Shown: piece by piece, positions 43,915 to 54,030 of the stretch
Layout: the number at the start of each line of letters is the position of its first letter
How positions within the stretch are numbered: position 1 is the first letter of the stretch
Assembly (NCBI RefSeq): GCF_902635505.1
Contig: NC_045427.1
Location: forward strand, 621,996,665 to 622,060,664
Direction: 5' to 3'
DNA: 64,000 bases
Source: Sarcophilus harrisii
Lineage: Eukaryota > Chordata > Mammalia > Dasyuromorphia > Dasyuridae
Notes under the pieces: model-generated
The model's database searches: none
What the model saw: the letters and a program-made list of their open reading frames with translations, nothing else
What the model was told of the DNA's origin: nothing
Made by a program: the position numbers and the translations under genes

Positions 43915-44175
43915 GGGTTGTTCAATCATTTCAATTATTTCTAGCTCTTGGTGATTCTATTTGAGTTTTGTTTTGGGATTTTTTTTTTGGCAAATATGGA
44001 GTGATTTGTCATTCCCTTCTCCCAAGCATTTTACAGATAAGGAAACTGAGGCAAACAGGATTAAGTGATTTACAGAAGGTCACACAACTAGTAAATATCT
44101 GAGACTAGATTTGAACTCAACTCAAGCTCTTCCTGACTCTATATCAAGCCCTTTACCCACTGAACCACCTCACTC
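43915..44175 (-). mobile_element. MAR1-type CORE-SINE, antisense, full length
   Basis: Reversed BovB-like tail (AGCTCTTGGTGATTCTATTT), GATTTGTCATTCCCTTCTCC, TTTACAGATAAGGAAACTGA, AAGGTCACACAACTAGTAA and the head CACTGAACCACCTC. Confidence 0.82.
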
Positions 44176-44399
44176 ATATGAGTAATAATGCTAATTATCA
44201 ACTTGCATTGCTAATTCTATATGTGAAGAAATATAGACATATAGGCACTGTCTAGCAACTTTCTCATTATCATTCTGCTTTCAGCTGTTTCTTGATCTGT
44301 TGTTGTATTTTCCTCAGGATCAAGTTGGCACATATTTGTAATTCACACTGAACCTTTCTTTCTTAGAGTTCAACATTAAATATTCAACAAATATTTCCA

Positions 44400-44740
44400 A
44401 ATCACAAGAGTTCTGAATTAGCTGGGTCCTCGGTGGCCATCTGGTCTAACATACTCTTGAAAGGGAATGCCTTTACAAACCATAACAACTATCAAAATCC
44501 TCCCAGTCTTTGATTTAAGATCTCCAATGAGGCAAAAATCACATCCACTTGAAGCTGCCCACTGTGCTTTTGTACAAATTTAATCTTAACATCAAGTCCA
44601 AATTTGCTATTTCCATCCATTTCTCCCGATTGCTCTCTAGAGGCAAGCAAAATAACCCTAATTCCTCATCCTCATTAAATATATAAATATATGTATCTCC
44701 CTTTCAACCCACCCCTCAATACCTCACTATTTCCAATTCC
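44400..44740 (-). mobile_element. L3/CR1 LINE fragment, antisense
   Basis: GGTGGCCATCTGGTCTAACA, TAACATCAAGTCCAAATTTG, CCATTTCTCCCGATTGCTCT and AGAGGCAAGCAAAATAACCC match reversed L3 (family: gacatcaagcctaaatttgcc ... cccattgctcc). Confidence 0.7.
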
Positions 44741-44819
44741 ATAAACTGATCCTTATATAATATGCAATCATTTATAGGGAGCCTTTCTAAGATTTGTCCA
44801 GGATTTCAATATCCCTGAC

Positions 44820-46340
44820 AAGCTTCCTCAGTTAATGAATCAAAAAGCATTTGTCTATTCTATACCTGGCAAGGTGCTAAATGATAGGGATACAAAGAAA
44901 GATAAGAACAAAACAAACATAAAAACAAATTAGTCCTTGCATTCAAGAAGCTCACAATCTAATGTGGGAGACAACATACAAACAACTGTGTGCAAACAAG
45001 CTATAAATCCAATAAATTGGGAATGGTCTCAGAAGGAAGGCATTCATATCAAAGAGGACTGGAAAGTCTTCTTGCAGAAGGTGAGCCTTTAGCTGAAACT
45101 TGAAGGAAGGCCAGGGAAGCCAGGAGGCCATTATGCTGAAGGAGGGCATTCCAGGAGTGGGGCACAGCAACGGAAAATATTTTTGGAGTCCCATGTACAA
45201 AGAACGGCGAGGAGATCAGTATCATTGGATCACAGACAACATAGAGGGAAGAAAGGTTTCAAAGACTGGAAAGGAGGGTGAAGAGACAAGTTATGATGGT
45301 CTTTGAATGGAGCTGGAGATGGGTTGTATAGTCAGTTATACATATGTGTGTATGTTTTAGGAAGATCACCTTGAAAGCTAAGAGTAGGATATATTGGAGA
45401 GGGGAGAGGCTTGAGGCAGGCAGACTTTCCAGCAAAATATTTTAATAATCCAGGCAAGAAATGATTAGGACCTGTACCAGCGTGGTGACAGTGTTCAAGG
45501 AGAGAAGGGGGAATAAAGGAGAGATGTCACAAAGGTGGACACAATAGTATTAGAAAAGAAGGGAAAGCAATTGTTAAAGTTTAAAATCTGTACCTATCTT
45601 GCCAGTCTTAGTGACAGGAGTTGAGGGTACCCTCCACAATAAGACAGAAATTATGAAGAGGGGGTGATTTCAGGACCAGTTAATGGTTTCCATTTTGGCT
45701 ATGCTAAGCTTAAAATCTCCACAGATCAGCCAATTTGCTATACCTAATGGATCATTGGAGATGATAAACCAAAGGTCATGAGAAAAATTAGGACAGGACA
45801 AGTAGATCTGAGAGTTATTTATAAAGGTAATAATTGAAATCACAGGAGCTGATGAGATCACCAAGCAAAATAGAATAGAAAAAAGAAAGACTAGGATCAA
45901 ACCTTAGAGATTTCCCATGATTAATGGGCATGAATGATTTCGATAAAAATATAACAAACCAAGGAGTGGACAGATTAGGAGAAAGAAGCAGCACAAGAAA
46001 TCTGGAAAGAAGAAAATAACAAGAAGTGAATGTGAATGACTGACAGTGTGAAAGGCTGCAGACAGATGTTTTAAAATGAGGATTGAGAAAAGACCATCAG
46101 ATTTGCAAGTGAAAAATCATCGGTAATTTTGAATTTTCTTTAATTTCACTTGAATGCAAAGAGTTAAGAAGAGAGTGAGAGGAAAAGTGGAGGCACCCAT
46201 TACAAACAATGTTCCCAAGGAGTTTAGCTGAAGTCAGGAAGAGAAAGCTAGGATGATAGCTAGTGGGGATGAACAAATCAAGTCAAGATATATTTAGGCC
46301 AATTGCCAAAAGTCCTTTCAGCCAGCTTTCCTGCAACCTT
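44820..46340 (-). mobile_element. L2 LINE, 1.5 kb, antisense, with decayed reverse transcriptase
   Basis: This is the best L2 in the window, running from its 3' end (TTTGTCTATTCTATACCTGG near 44860) back through AAGGCCAGGGAAGCCAGG, CTTTCCAGCAAAATATTTTA, AATAATCCAGGCAAGAAATG and GAGCTGATGAGATCACC to AAAGGCTGCAGACAG (about 46050). On the minus strand a 76-codon frame (45670-45900) holds the RT palm segment as ISSAPVISIITFINNSQIYL. FINNSQIY stands where the family has YADDSQIY, so both catalytic Asp residues are lost. FDTVDHLLL-equivalent DNA lies near 46040-46090. Dead, ancient copy. Confidence 0.85.
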
Positions 46341-46465
46341 TTATCTTATATCTATTTAGAGGCAGCTAGCTTCCTGCCTACAATTAATCAACCAACTAAC
46401 AAGTATGTTTAAGCAAAAAATGTGTGCCCAGTCCCATACTAGACACTAAGCAGAAGAATTTTGGG
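46341..46465 (-). mobile_element. L2 3' tail, antisense
   Basis: TTAATCAACCAACTAACAAG, TGTGTGCCCAGTCCCATACT and AGACACTAAGCAG match the reversed L2 end. Confidence 0.5.
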
Positions 46466-46534
46466 GGCAGATAATATTATTAAGTAACTTAGAATCCATT
46501 TAAGGCAGGAATTCTTCATTAATTTTATTTTATT

Positions 46535-46620
46535 TAGGAGAGAGACGAGACAAAGAGACAAAGAAATAGATATAGATGGATGGATGAATAATAGATAGAT
46601 TTAGATATAGATATATCTCC
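46535..46620 (+). repeat. GAGA/GATA-rich low-complexity tract
   Basis: Imperfect GAGACAAAGAGACAAAG then GATGGATGGATGAATAAT and ATAGATATA repeats. Confidence 0.85.
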
Positions 46621-46696
46621 TTTATACTCTAAAATCTTCATTTTATATTTTCTTTTAAATTTTTAGAAATTCCATTAAATTATTATATTTTATTTT

Positions 46697-47025
46697 GTAA
46701 ATTATAGAGGGCCGGAACTTTGGAGAAGTATACTTGAAACAAGGATACTTACAACAAGGTATTAACTCAGTAGAATTGATGAGATGATGGTTCTTCAGTA
46801 TCCATATACTTAGTACTTAGCATGGGGATGTAATGGTACTCTATTTCACACATACATAGTGTGCTATAATGATATAATCATGCCAAGGTATTTAAGGGCT
46901 GAGAAGGACTGGAAATGAGACATTCTATTTTTGACCATCTCCATGGTGGCTCTTCTGCCTCCTGCACTCCTCCACTAAGTTCAAGGCTATTCCCAAGATC
47001 TTCCAGAAATTCAGCTCAAACAGTA
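46697..47025 (+). mobile_element. Possible solo LTR fossil
   Basis: A block from TGTAAATTATAGAGGGCC to about CAGCTCAAACAGTAAAT contains a TATTTAAGGGCTGAGAAGG promoter-like segment and a C/T-rich CTCTTCTGCCTCCTGCAC region, which looks like a retroviral LTR. I could not confirm paired ends or a target duplication. Family unknown; it would be an old, non-coding remnant. Confidence 0.35.
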
Positions 47026-47394
47026 AATATTATTAAATTATAAAATTCTACAAAATTACAAAATTTCATAAAATGTTTTAAAATATCTTTCTGTGAAGAG
47101 AAACACAGGTTTTCCCAGACCGTCGAGGTGATCTGTGAGATAAAAAAGCTTAAAAAGTTCTGATTGAAGAACTTATAACTGACATCCATAAAGATACAGA
47201 TATGAGAAAGCCTGTTATATACAAGGATAATAAGAAATGCCTAACTAGAAAAGAAAGACCATATTAGAGAGTAACCAAAAATGAGCAATAAATCATAAAT
47301 AAGTAATCATAAATACTAAATTACACATCATAAATAACATTCTGTGAATATAAGCAAAGGGTAAACTAAATTACTGAGGGTGTTGATTGATAGA

Positions 47395-47595
47395 TGAGAG
47401 ATATTTAGACTTGATTCTGGAGACAATTGGGAAACATTTCAAGGTCTTGAGAAGGGGCATTATGATGCACTCGCATTTTATGAAGATTAAAGTGACAACA
47501 ATGTTTTCCAAGATGGATTAGAGAGGTTGGAGAGGAGGCAAGGGGATGATTTAGGAGCCTCTTGTGGTCACTGAAACATGAGGTGATGATGGAAA
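47395..47595 (-). mobile_element. L2 fragment, antisense
   Basis: AATTGGGAAACATTTCAAGG, GAGAAGGGGCATTATGATGC, CCAAGATGGATTAGAGAGG and GATTTAGGAGCCTCTTGTGG correspond to the part of L2 around 45,300-45,450 in the longer copy. Confidence 0.6.
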
Positions 47596-48480
47596 AAATC
47601 ACAGTTTTCTTGCCAAATTCCCTGGTCTCAATGCCTACTTACCAGAAATTGATACCACAGTGTGAAAGTCACAGAAGCTGAGCTAATTGGAATAGGAAAG
47701 CAACAGCTGATGCCTATAACATTGAACAAGGTGCCCACCCCTCTGCCATTCTGTAGGTGCTGTCAGCAAACACATAAAAGTTAGCAAAAAGCAAGGCTCT
47801 CTCTCCTGCTAGTTTTTGAAGTTTGGCCAACCATACTGCTAGTCAAAAATTTGTTCTTGGAGAAGAAAAAAAAAGAGAGAAAAGGAAAAGACAAATACTG
47901 TGAGAATGAGGTAGATGAAAGATATTGCTTGATGGGGGAGGGAGGCAGAGACTTTGTACCAACTGGAAATTCATCAAGACAGTTCAGGATAACATAATGG
48001 GATCTGATGTTTTTTGGTGCCTTACTCTATATGGGTCTCCTGTTTTTCTGTGTTCTACATTTCTGGTCTGGGAAATCTTGGGTGCTGATTCATGTTCCCA
48101 ATCTGTCCTAATCCTTCAGGAGAGTGATGGATATATACAGCAACAGGGACCACAATATCCTCAACTTTACCTGAATCCTCTCTTTCATTGCCAGAGATGA
48201 AAGTACCCTATAAAACAGATCAAAAAAACATGATGTAAATGAGGGGGGAAATTCAGTATTAAACCTCATGATCACTCTTTTCCAGCCTGAAAGTGTCTAT
48301 CCCTTAATTACCTTTGAAATTTTTCTTCTCTTTTTGATGCTTCACTCTTTTGCTCTCCCATTTCTTTTTTTCCTTGAAATTTTAAAGCTTTTGTTCTTCA
48401 AAATGAATATTTTTATTGTTTTGCATCTTTTGTATGACATTAAAATTCTGAATCACTTTTGCTCTGTCATTTTTATTTTG
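47596..48480. other. No recognised feature
   Basis: Unassigned. A 91-codon frame (47925-48200) has no start context, splice context or domain to support it. Confidence 0.4.
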
Positions 48481-48484
48481 TTGA

Positions 48485-48600
48485 CACAGCCAGGAATGTT
48501 GTAAGGTTCAAATGAGAGAATGTAAAAAAGGACTTTCCAAACCTTAATATTCTATACAAATGCTAAGTACAATTATTATTGTTGTTATTGTTATTATTAG
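48485..48600 (+). mobile_element. MIR SINE 3' end with (ATT)n tail
   Basis: GTTGTAAGGTTCAAATGAGA, GGACTTTCCAAACCTTAATA then TTATTATTGTTGTTATTG match the CORE-SINE/MIR end. Confidence 0.6.
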
Positions 48601-48702
48601 CCTACAGTAACCAAACTTCCACTTTGGTAGTGACTCCATTCCCAGAACCTTCTTCTGCACCCCTGCTGAATTCAAGCAATGTTTATTGAACGATACAAGA
48701 GT

Positions 48703-48762
48703 ATATTTATATATTATATATTTTATATATATATATATAAAACATATATAATATGTATTTAA
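48703..48762 (+). repeat. (TA)n-rich imperfect repeat
   Basis: TATATATTATATATTTTATA followed by further TA dinucleotides. Confidence 0.85.
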
Positions 48763-48771
48763 CTGGGAAAA

Positions 48772-48945
48772 AATAATATATACTTTTATTTTTTGCTGAG
48801 GTATTTGGGGTTAAGTGACTTGCTCAGGATCACACAGCTAGGAAGTGTTAAGTATCCGAGATCAGATTTGAACTCAGGTCCTACTGACTTCAGGGCTGGA
48901 GCTCTATTCACTGTACCACATAGCTGCCCCAATAATATACTTTTA
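48772..48945 (-). mobile_element. WSINE1-type SINE, antisense, with target duplication
   Basis: Body 48789-48930 reads, reversed, as GGGGCAGCTATGTGGTACAG through GTGTGATCCTGAGCAAGTC to CCCCAAATACCTCAGC plus A tail. Flanks AATAATATATACTTTTA (48772-48788) and AATAATATACTTTTA (48931-48945) are the same site differing by one TA. Confidence 0.9.
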
Positions 48946-49019
48946 AGTTTAATCTACATTACTAATACTTTCTTAAGTTTAGACAATCAACAAAACAATA
49001 AATGAAGCCCAGATTTGTG

Positions 49020-49900
49020 GTGTAAATTTTCACCCTAAAAATTTAAGATTCTTGCATGCAGGTTAGAGCTGGATTCGGCTTATACCTGCTACAACAAAGC
49101 CATGAGCAGTGATTGTCTCTCATTATGTAAATCCCCACTTTCAGGAAAACTGTATTGTATTTGTAGCATACAAATCTTCTGGGGAGATTTCACATACAAG
49201 TGAATTGGTACATATTTTATTTATTTTAACTCACAGTAATATCTGCCTCTTTCAAGTCACAAGAGTAACTAGAAAATGATTTTTGTTTTAAACTATTGAA
49301 ATTTCATGAAATCATAGGTAACCAAAAATACTTTTTAAAAATAATTTAGTACTTTTTTTTACATTTATGAAGTGGTTTCTCCACAGAGTTTCACTTAAAT
49401 GGTCTTTTTCTCCTAAAAATACTATTCTGAGGTGTTCTCAAGGTACTGAGTACAATTATTTCCCAGACAGAGTCTATGAGAAAACTTCTTCTTTAAATTA
49501 CTTCATATCATTATCACAGGCCCGTCACTGATAAAGTTACCAAAAAAATATATAATAATATACTGTCCCAATACATACAAAGCTGATATCACTGATCTAT
49601 GATGAGGTCCTTTTCTCAGTAATGTGAATGAGTTTTCACTGAAGCAACCATCTGCTCATCGTGTGCTTCCTGTGACCAACCTAGTGCAAACAGTCCAATC
49701 TGACACGCATTTATTAAGTTCACATGCAATCTGGGTGAGAACTTACATTGAGTGAGTTCTCTGTAAAATAGTTTTTAAGCAAACATACATTTGACAGTTG
49801 AACAATGTGGCCAGTCCTTCAGAGCTGTGTTCTCTGTAGTAGATAGTTCAGCTTGAGAATGGGCCTCAGTAGTTGGTACCTTATCTTGCCAGGTGATCTT
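49020..49900. promoter_or_regulatory. Candidate conserved noncoding sequence
   Basis: About 0.9 kb without recognised repeats. The best part (49020-49220) has CTCATTATGTAAATCC (POU/octamer-like), CTTGCATGCAG and a GCATACAAATC core. Inference from composition only. Confidence 0.22.
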
Positions 49901-50054
49901 CAGAATCTTCCTAAGACAATTCAAATGGAAAAGATTTAATTTACTTACTTACTGGCATGGCACTGATATACTGTCTAGGTTTCAGGGAAATCAGAAGAAG
50001 CAATACAAGGGCACTTAAAAGGTCTCTGTGAAGAACTTTGTGAGACACAGGAGA

Positions 50055-50335
50055 CATCGACACAGGACTGCTCACCATGATGTACCCACATGAAAGAAGG
50101 AGTTGTGCTCTATGAACAAAGCAGAATTATAGCAGCTCAAAAGAAATGTGAGGTGTGCAAATTTGGGGAAATTTTCATTCCAAATGTTCATATAGACTAT
50201 TTGTGGCCAACCTATGGAAGAGCCTTCCAAGCTCATACTGGTCTGATCAGCAACAATCGGATATACTGCACATTCACCCCAACATATTGATATCATTTTG
50301 GTGTTCTTTGATTTCAAAAGACAATAACCCACTAC
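50055..50335 (+). mobile_element. LINE 3' end with decayed C-terminal zinc finger
   Basis: The frame 50090-50290 includes LYEQSRIIAAQKKCEVC and LWPTYGRAFQAHTGLISNNR. The latter reads as a decayed C2H2 finger, where I recall the family as CPTCGRAFRAxIGLxSHxR. Such a C-terminal finger is known from some non-LTR retrotransposons; I am unsure of the clade. The 3' end (TGATATCATTTTGGTGTTC, AAAGACAATAACC) resembles the tails at 680-840 and 27,505. Confidence 0.55.
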
Positions 50336-50629
50336 ATGCAAAGATGGGGTGGGGAAAATGAAAAGAAAAATATTTATCAAAAAGCTTTTCAAAGAACTCA
50401 TCTTCTACAAGGAAGATGGACTATGTCTTTGGAGATCAGCTGGATTCAGACTTTATTTGGGGGAATGGACCTTATAACCGTGGATATATTATGATTGCAC
50501 TCTAGTCAAGAGTACTAATTAGCCTTAAAATGTAACAAATTCCTACACAAACTTAAACTCACAGAGAAAATAATCTCTCTGTGACTCAAGTCAGATTATG
50601 AGAATCTCATAATTCACAGCAACATGTTT

Positions 50630-50689
50630 TACTAGAAAATGTATTGAACTTGGAATGAAAAGAAAACTTACATTCAAATTCTACCTCTG
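50630..50689 (+). mobile_element. MIR SINE, left part, ending in L1 target duplication
   Basis: GTATTGAACTTGGAATGAAA and the CAAATTCTACCTCTG target site (50675-50689) are MIR sequence, interrupted here by the L1. Confidence 0.75.
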
Positions 50690-51248
50690 GATCATTATAT
50701 ATTTCAATAACAATACTATATGATGACCAGTTCTGATGGACCTGGCCATCCTCATCAATGAGATCAACCAAATCATTTCCAATGGAGCAGTAATGAACTG
50801 AACCAGCTATGCCCAGAGAAAGAACTCTGGGAGATGACTAAAAACCATTACATTGAATTCCCAATCCCTATATTTATGCCCACCTGCATTTTTGATTTCC
50901 TTCACAAGCTCATTGTACAATATTTCAGAGTCTGATTCTTTTTGTACAGAAAAATAACAGTTTGGTCATGTATACTTATTGTGTATCTAATTTATATTTT
51001 CATGTATTTAACATCTACTGGTCATCCTGCCATCTGGGGGAGGGGGTGGAGGGTAAGAGGTGAAAAATTGGAACAAGAGGTTTGGCAATTGTTAATGATG
51101 TAAAGTTACCCATACATATAACCTGTAAATAAAAGGCTATTAAATAAAAAAAAGAAACAGAGGATGACAGTGAGATATAAATTGTACCTTTGATAAATGG
51201 AAATATGTAATGTAAAAAATAAAATCATGCCCAGATAGTTTGAAAAAA
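50690..51248 (+). mobile_element. 5'-truncated L1 with ~105-bp 3' transduction
   Basis: 50690-51145 is an L1 3' end of the same subfamily as 31.2-31.9 kb (TATGATGACCAGTTCTGATG ... AATAAAAGGCTATTAAATAAA). It contains the last codons of ORF2 and the whole 3' UTR. Instead of ending there, ~105 bases of unrelated sequence follow (51142-51241). This carries its own AATAAA (51218-51223) and a short A6 tail 19 bp downstream. A perfect 15-bp target duplication CAAATTCTACCTCTG (50675-50689, 51249-51263) encloses both parts, so they were copied as one transcript. Confidence 0.9.
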
Positions 51249-51445
51249 CAAATTCTACCTCTGACATTTAGTAGGTGGGTGACAATTAGCAAACCTCTCA
51301 ATCCCTCTGAGCCTCAGTTTCCTCAAATATAAAATAGGGATGACTATGCCTGTAATAACATCTAAATTGTTGTAAGGGTTAAATGAGATGATGCTTATAA
51401 AATGCTTTCAAAACATTAAGGCATTATAGAAATGTCAACTGTTAT
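51249..51445 (+). mobile_element. Target duplication and right part of the MIR
   Basis: 51249-51263 is the second target copy. MIR continues with CCTCTGAGCCTCAGTTTCCT, AAATTGTTGTAAGGGTTAAA, TGAGATGATGCTTATAAAAT. Confidence 0.85.
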
Positions 51446-51834
51446 TATAACAGTTATGTATTTTAAACATGTCTTGTGAACCATAATGCCCTACATATAA
51501 TAAATGTCGGTCACCATTTGTCTTGTGGTACAATGGAAAGATATTAGAACAAAATGAGACACTCATAAGTTATTCAATAGTTAACAAAAGATTTGTTTAG
51601 CCATATAAGAAGGCAGATATTTTAAAAGGATATACAAGGAGAGCCCCTTTAACTAAATCAGTTGAACAAAACGCCCATTGCAATCCACAAGTGGAACATC
51701 TAGCAACCCCTCTAGTACCTCATGACTGCTCTGAACTCCGCTGGTGAAGAAGTTATGTGGACAGTTACCAAACTAAACTCTAACACAGAAGGTCTTAAAT
51801 AAAGAATCCATGGAAGAGAAAAGAAAGGACAGAT
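51446..51834. other. No recognised feature
   Basis: Unassigned, non-coding. Confidence 0.4.
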
Positions 51835-51990
51835 TGCATCTTTATTTTCATTAACATTTGGTTTCTTGTGTAACCTTATTAATTTTATGAATTTAAAAAT
51901 ATTATTCTGAGAAGGGGACCATTGACTTTACCAGTCAGCCAAAGGAATCCACAACACAAAAGAGGGTGAAAAATCCCTGAACTTCTGCTT
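51835..51990. repeat. Second copy of the unnamed repeat at 28.5 kb
   Basis: CTTTATTTTCATTAACATTTGG, TTCTTGTGTAACCTTATTAA, AATATTATTCTGAGAAGGGG and CAGTCAGCCAAAGGAATCC align with 28,580-28,735. Here the interior is better preserved. Confidence 0.4.
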
Positions 51991-52544
51991 TTATAGTGGC
52001 AGATATGAGCTAAACAAATCCCCTATTCGTATTTCACTTCACATTATTTTATGATTTTTTTCCAGTGGATTAGAGTGACATCTTAGTATGAGCCAGAAGG
52101 GAAGGCAACAGAGCAATTCTGAGTCAAGAGGAAGTGAAACTGAGTTTCTTAACAGAGCAGATGGGCCAAAGGAGCTGGCAATGAACATTCACAGGTGTGA
52201 ACTTACTAGTGTAAGTCCTAGTCAGATAAACAGGTAGTGATAGCTTCCTTAGGAGAATCATAGCAACAGCCAGATGTTCCAGTAGGACAAATTGTCCTGT
52301 CATTGTCCTTGTGAAATACAACTATTTTACATGACAGCATGGTACAGCTTGCTTTGATCATTCCTAGCATGAATCACCCGCCCTAATCGTAAGAAGCTCC
52401 TCTTCCTGAGCATATTTGGGTTTTACTTCCTCTTTCTAAAGGGAGTGAATCAGTAAACTTGGGAAATCTATGGAAGAGAGATGGAAAGCATTGCAGGCTC
52501 CAAGAATACAGCTTCCCTCCTCTGAAAGAACTATTACTATATGA

Positions 52545-52640
52545 TTTGTCCTAGTTTTGAACCTGATTAGATATGTAATCTTGAAAAAGTCACTTACCTT
52601 TTTTGACCTTCAACTTCCACATCTGTGAAATAGAATTTCC
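52545..52640 (+). mobile_element. MIR SINE fragment
   Basis: GAACCTGATTAGATATGTAA, TGAAAAAGTCACTTACCTTT and CAACTTCCACATCTGTGAAA fit the MIR core. Confidence 0.55.
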
Positions 52641-52714
52641 ATGCCATTATTCCAATTGCAATCTCAATGTATCATCATCTTCTAAGAGAATTAAAGATTT
52701 AGAAAGATTTAGGC

Positions 52715-52865
52715 TTCATATGGAGGAGGTTCTTAACAATAATAGTTAACAAAAAATTCAAAGGACTGCCTGTGGTAGTAGTGTCCCATGCATTCCCCTT
52801 AAGAGGGAGTTGGATGAACACTTGTCTGTGAACAGCTGTCTGTACAGCTATTAGAGCATTTCTGG
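52715..52865 (+). mobile_element. L3/CR1 3' fragment
   Basis: GGAGGTTCTTAACAATAATA, GTGTCCCATGCATTCCCCTT and GAGGGAGTTGGATGAACACT with TGTCTGTGAACAG follow L3. Confidence 0.5.
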
Positions 52866-52869
52866 TATC

Positions 52870-53065
52870 AGAAATTGTCTTGGACAATTATTAACACTAT
52901 GACCTTAGGCAAGTCAAATAACCCTTTTGCCTCAGTTTCCAGAATTGTAAAATGAAGGTAATATCACCTACCTTATAGAATTGTTGTGAGAATCAAATGA
53001 ACCAATATTTATAAACAAGCACTTAGCACAGGGCCTAGCACAGAGTAGGAGTTTTATGAATCTTT
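52870..53065 (+). mobile_element. MIR SINE
   Basis: CTATGACCTTAGGCAAGTCA, TTTTGCCTCAGTTTCCAGAA, ATTGTTGTGAGAATCAAATG and AGCACAGGGCCTAGCACAGA, MIR from core to end. Confidence 0.82.
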
Positions 53066-53875
53066 GTTGTCTTCTCTTCTTCTCTGTGTTGATTTAAGGG
53101 AGTCCTGGTATAGGTTGAACTCTATGGTCTGTGAGGTCGAGTCTGCTCTGTGATTCTGGCTTAAGATAATTATGTTATCTCCCACACAGAATTATTTGTG
53201 AGAAAAATATTGTCTCAATTTCATCTTCCTGTTTTTTGCTCAGCTAGACTGCTTGCCCTGCTCTGTCTCTTGTTTATATGTTGTTGCAAATGTTTGCATG
53301 GTGTGCTGTAAGCTAGCCTGGACAGCCTCCAACCCCTCCTATTATTGACAAGAAATTGCTGTATGTGCAACAAAAACAGGGAGAAAATATAAGTGTAAAT
53401 GGTCATTTACATAGAAGAGAGAAGCTAGACTGAATTTTGAATAGCAAAAGTTTATAATGAGCAGTACTTTTGCATAGCTCTCCTCATGGTGTAAGGACTA
53501 GAAGTGCTGCTTCACCATTTGATGCATCTCCCCATCAGACTAGGGGTACAATGGAAAAATATTTTCCCTTTGATGATTTACTTCAAATTGATTTTAAACA
53601 TTAATAAAATTAATTAAACTTTCTTTGCAACTATATATATTCTGGTAAATGAATTTCAATGCATAAAATTCCATAACAGCTGATCTGCTATCCTCAAGGT
53701 TTTTATTAGCTTTAGTCTTAGTACATTTCTTCCCAGACATTTAGCCTTTTATACTTACTATTTTCTTACTTTTGCTCCAGTTGCTTGTTTGTTTTTATTC
53801 TTCTTTATTTATATATCTATCAAAAGTCAATGGATTTCTGAGATATTAATTAACCACTTAATGGATGATAATAAT
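53066..53875. other. No recognised feature
   Basis: Unassigned sequence without a supportable gene or repeat. Confidence 0.4.
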
Positions 53876-53879
53876 CATA

Positions 53880-54030
53880 TTCCCATTTAAATAACTTTAA
53901 AATTTGCAAAGCATTTTATATAAGGTAACTGAGAAATTAATTGACTTGTCCAGGATCATATAGACAGTATCTGAAGCAGAATTTGAACCCAAGTAATACT
54001 ATGAGTAAGCTTCATGCTATTTGCACTACA
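53880..54030 (-). mobile_element. MIR SINE, antisense
   Basis: AAATTTGCAAAGCATTTTAT, TTGACTTGTCCAGGATCATA and GCAGAATTTGAACCCAAGTA are the reversed core. Confidence 0.65.

Noticed and set aside
47925-48200. A 91-codon plus-strand frame with hydrophobic stretches
   Set aside because: AT-rich DNA without start or splice support; the frame length is within chance for this window.
50072-50401. A 109-codon antisense frame
   Set aside because: It lies opposite a LINE 3' end whose sense strand carries the recognisable zinc-finger remnant.
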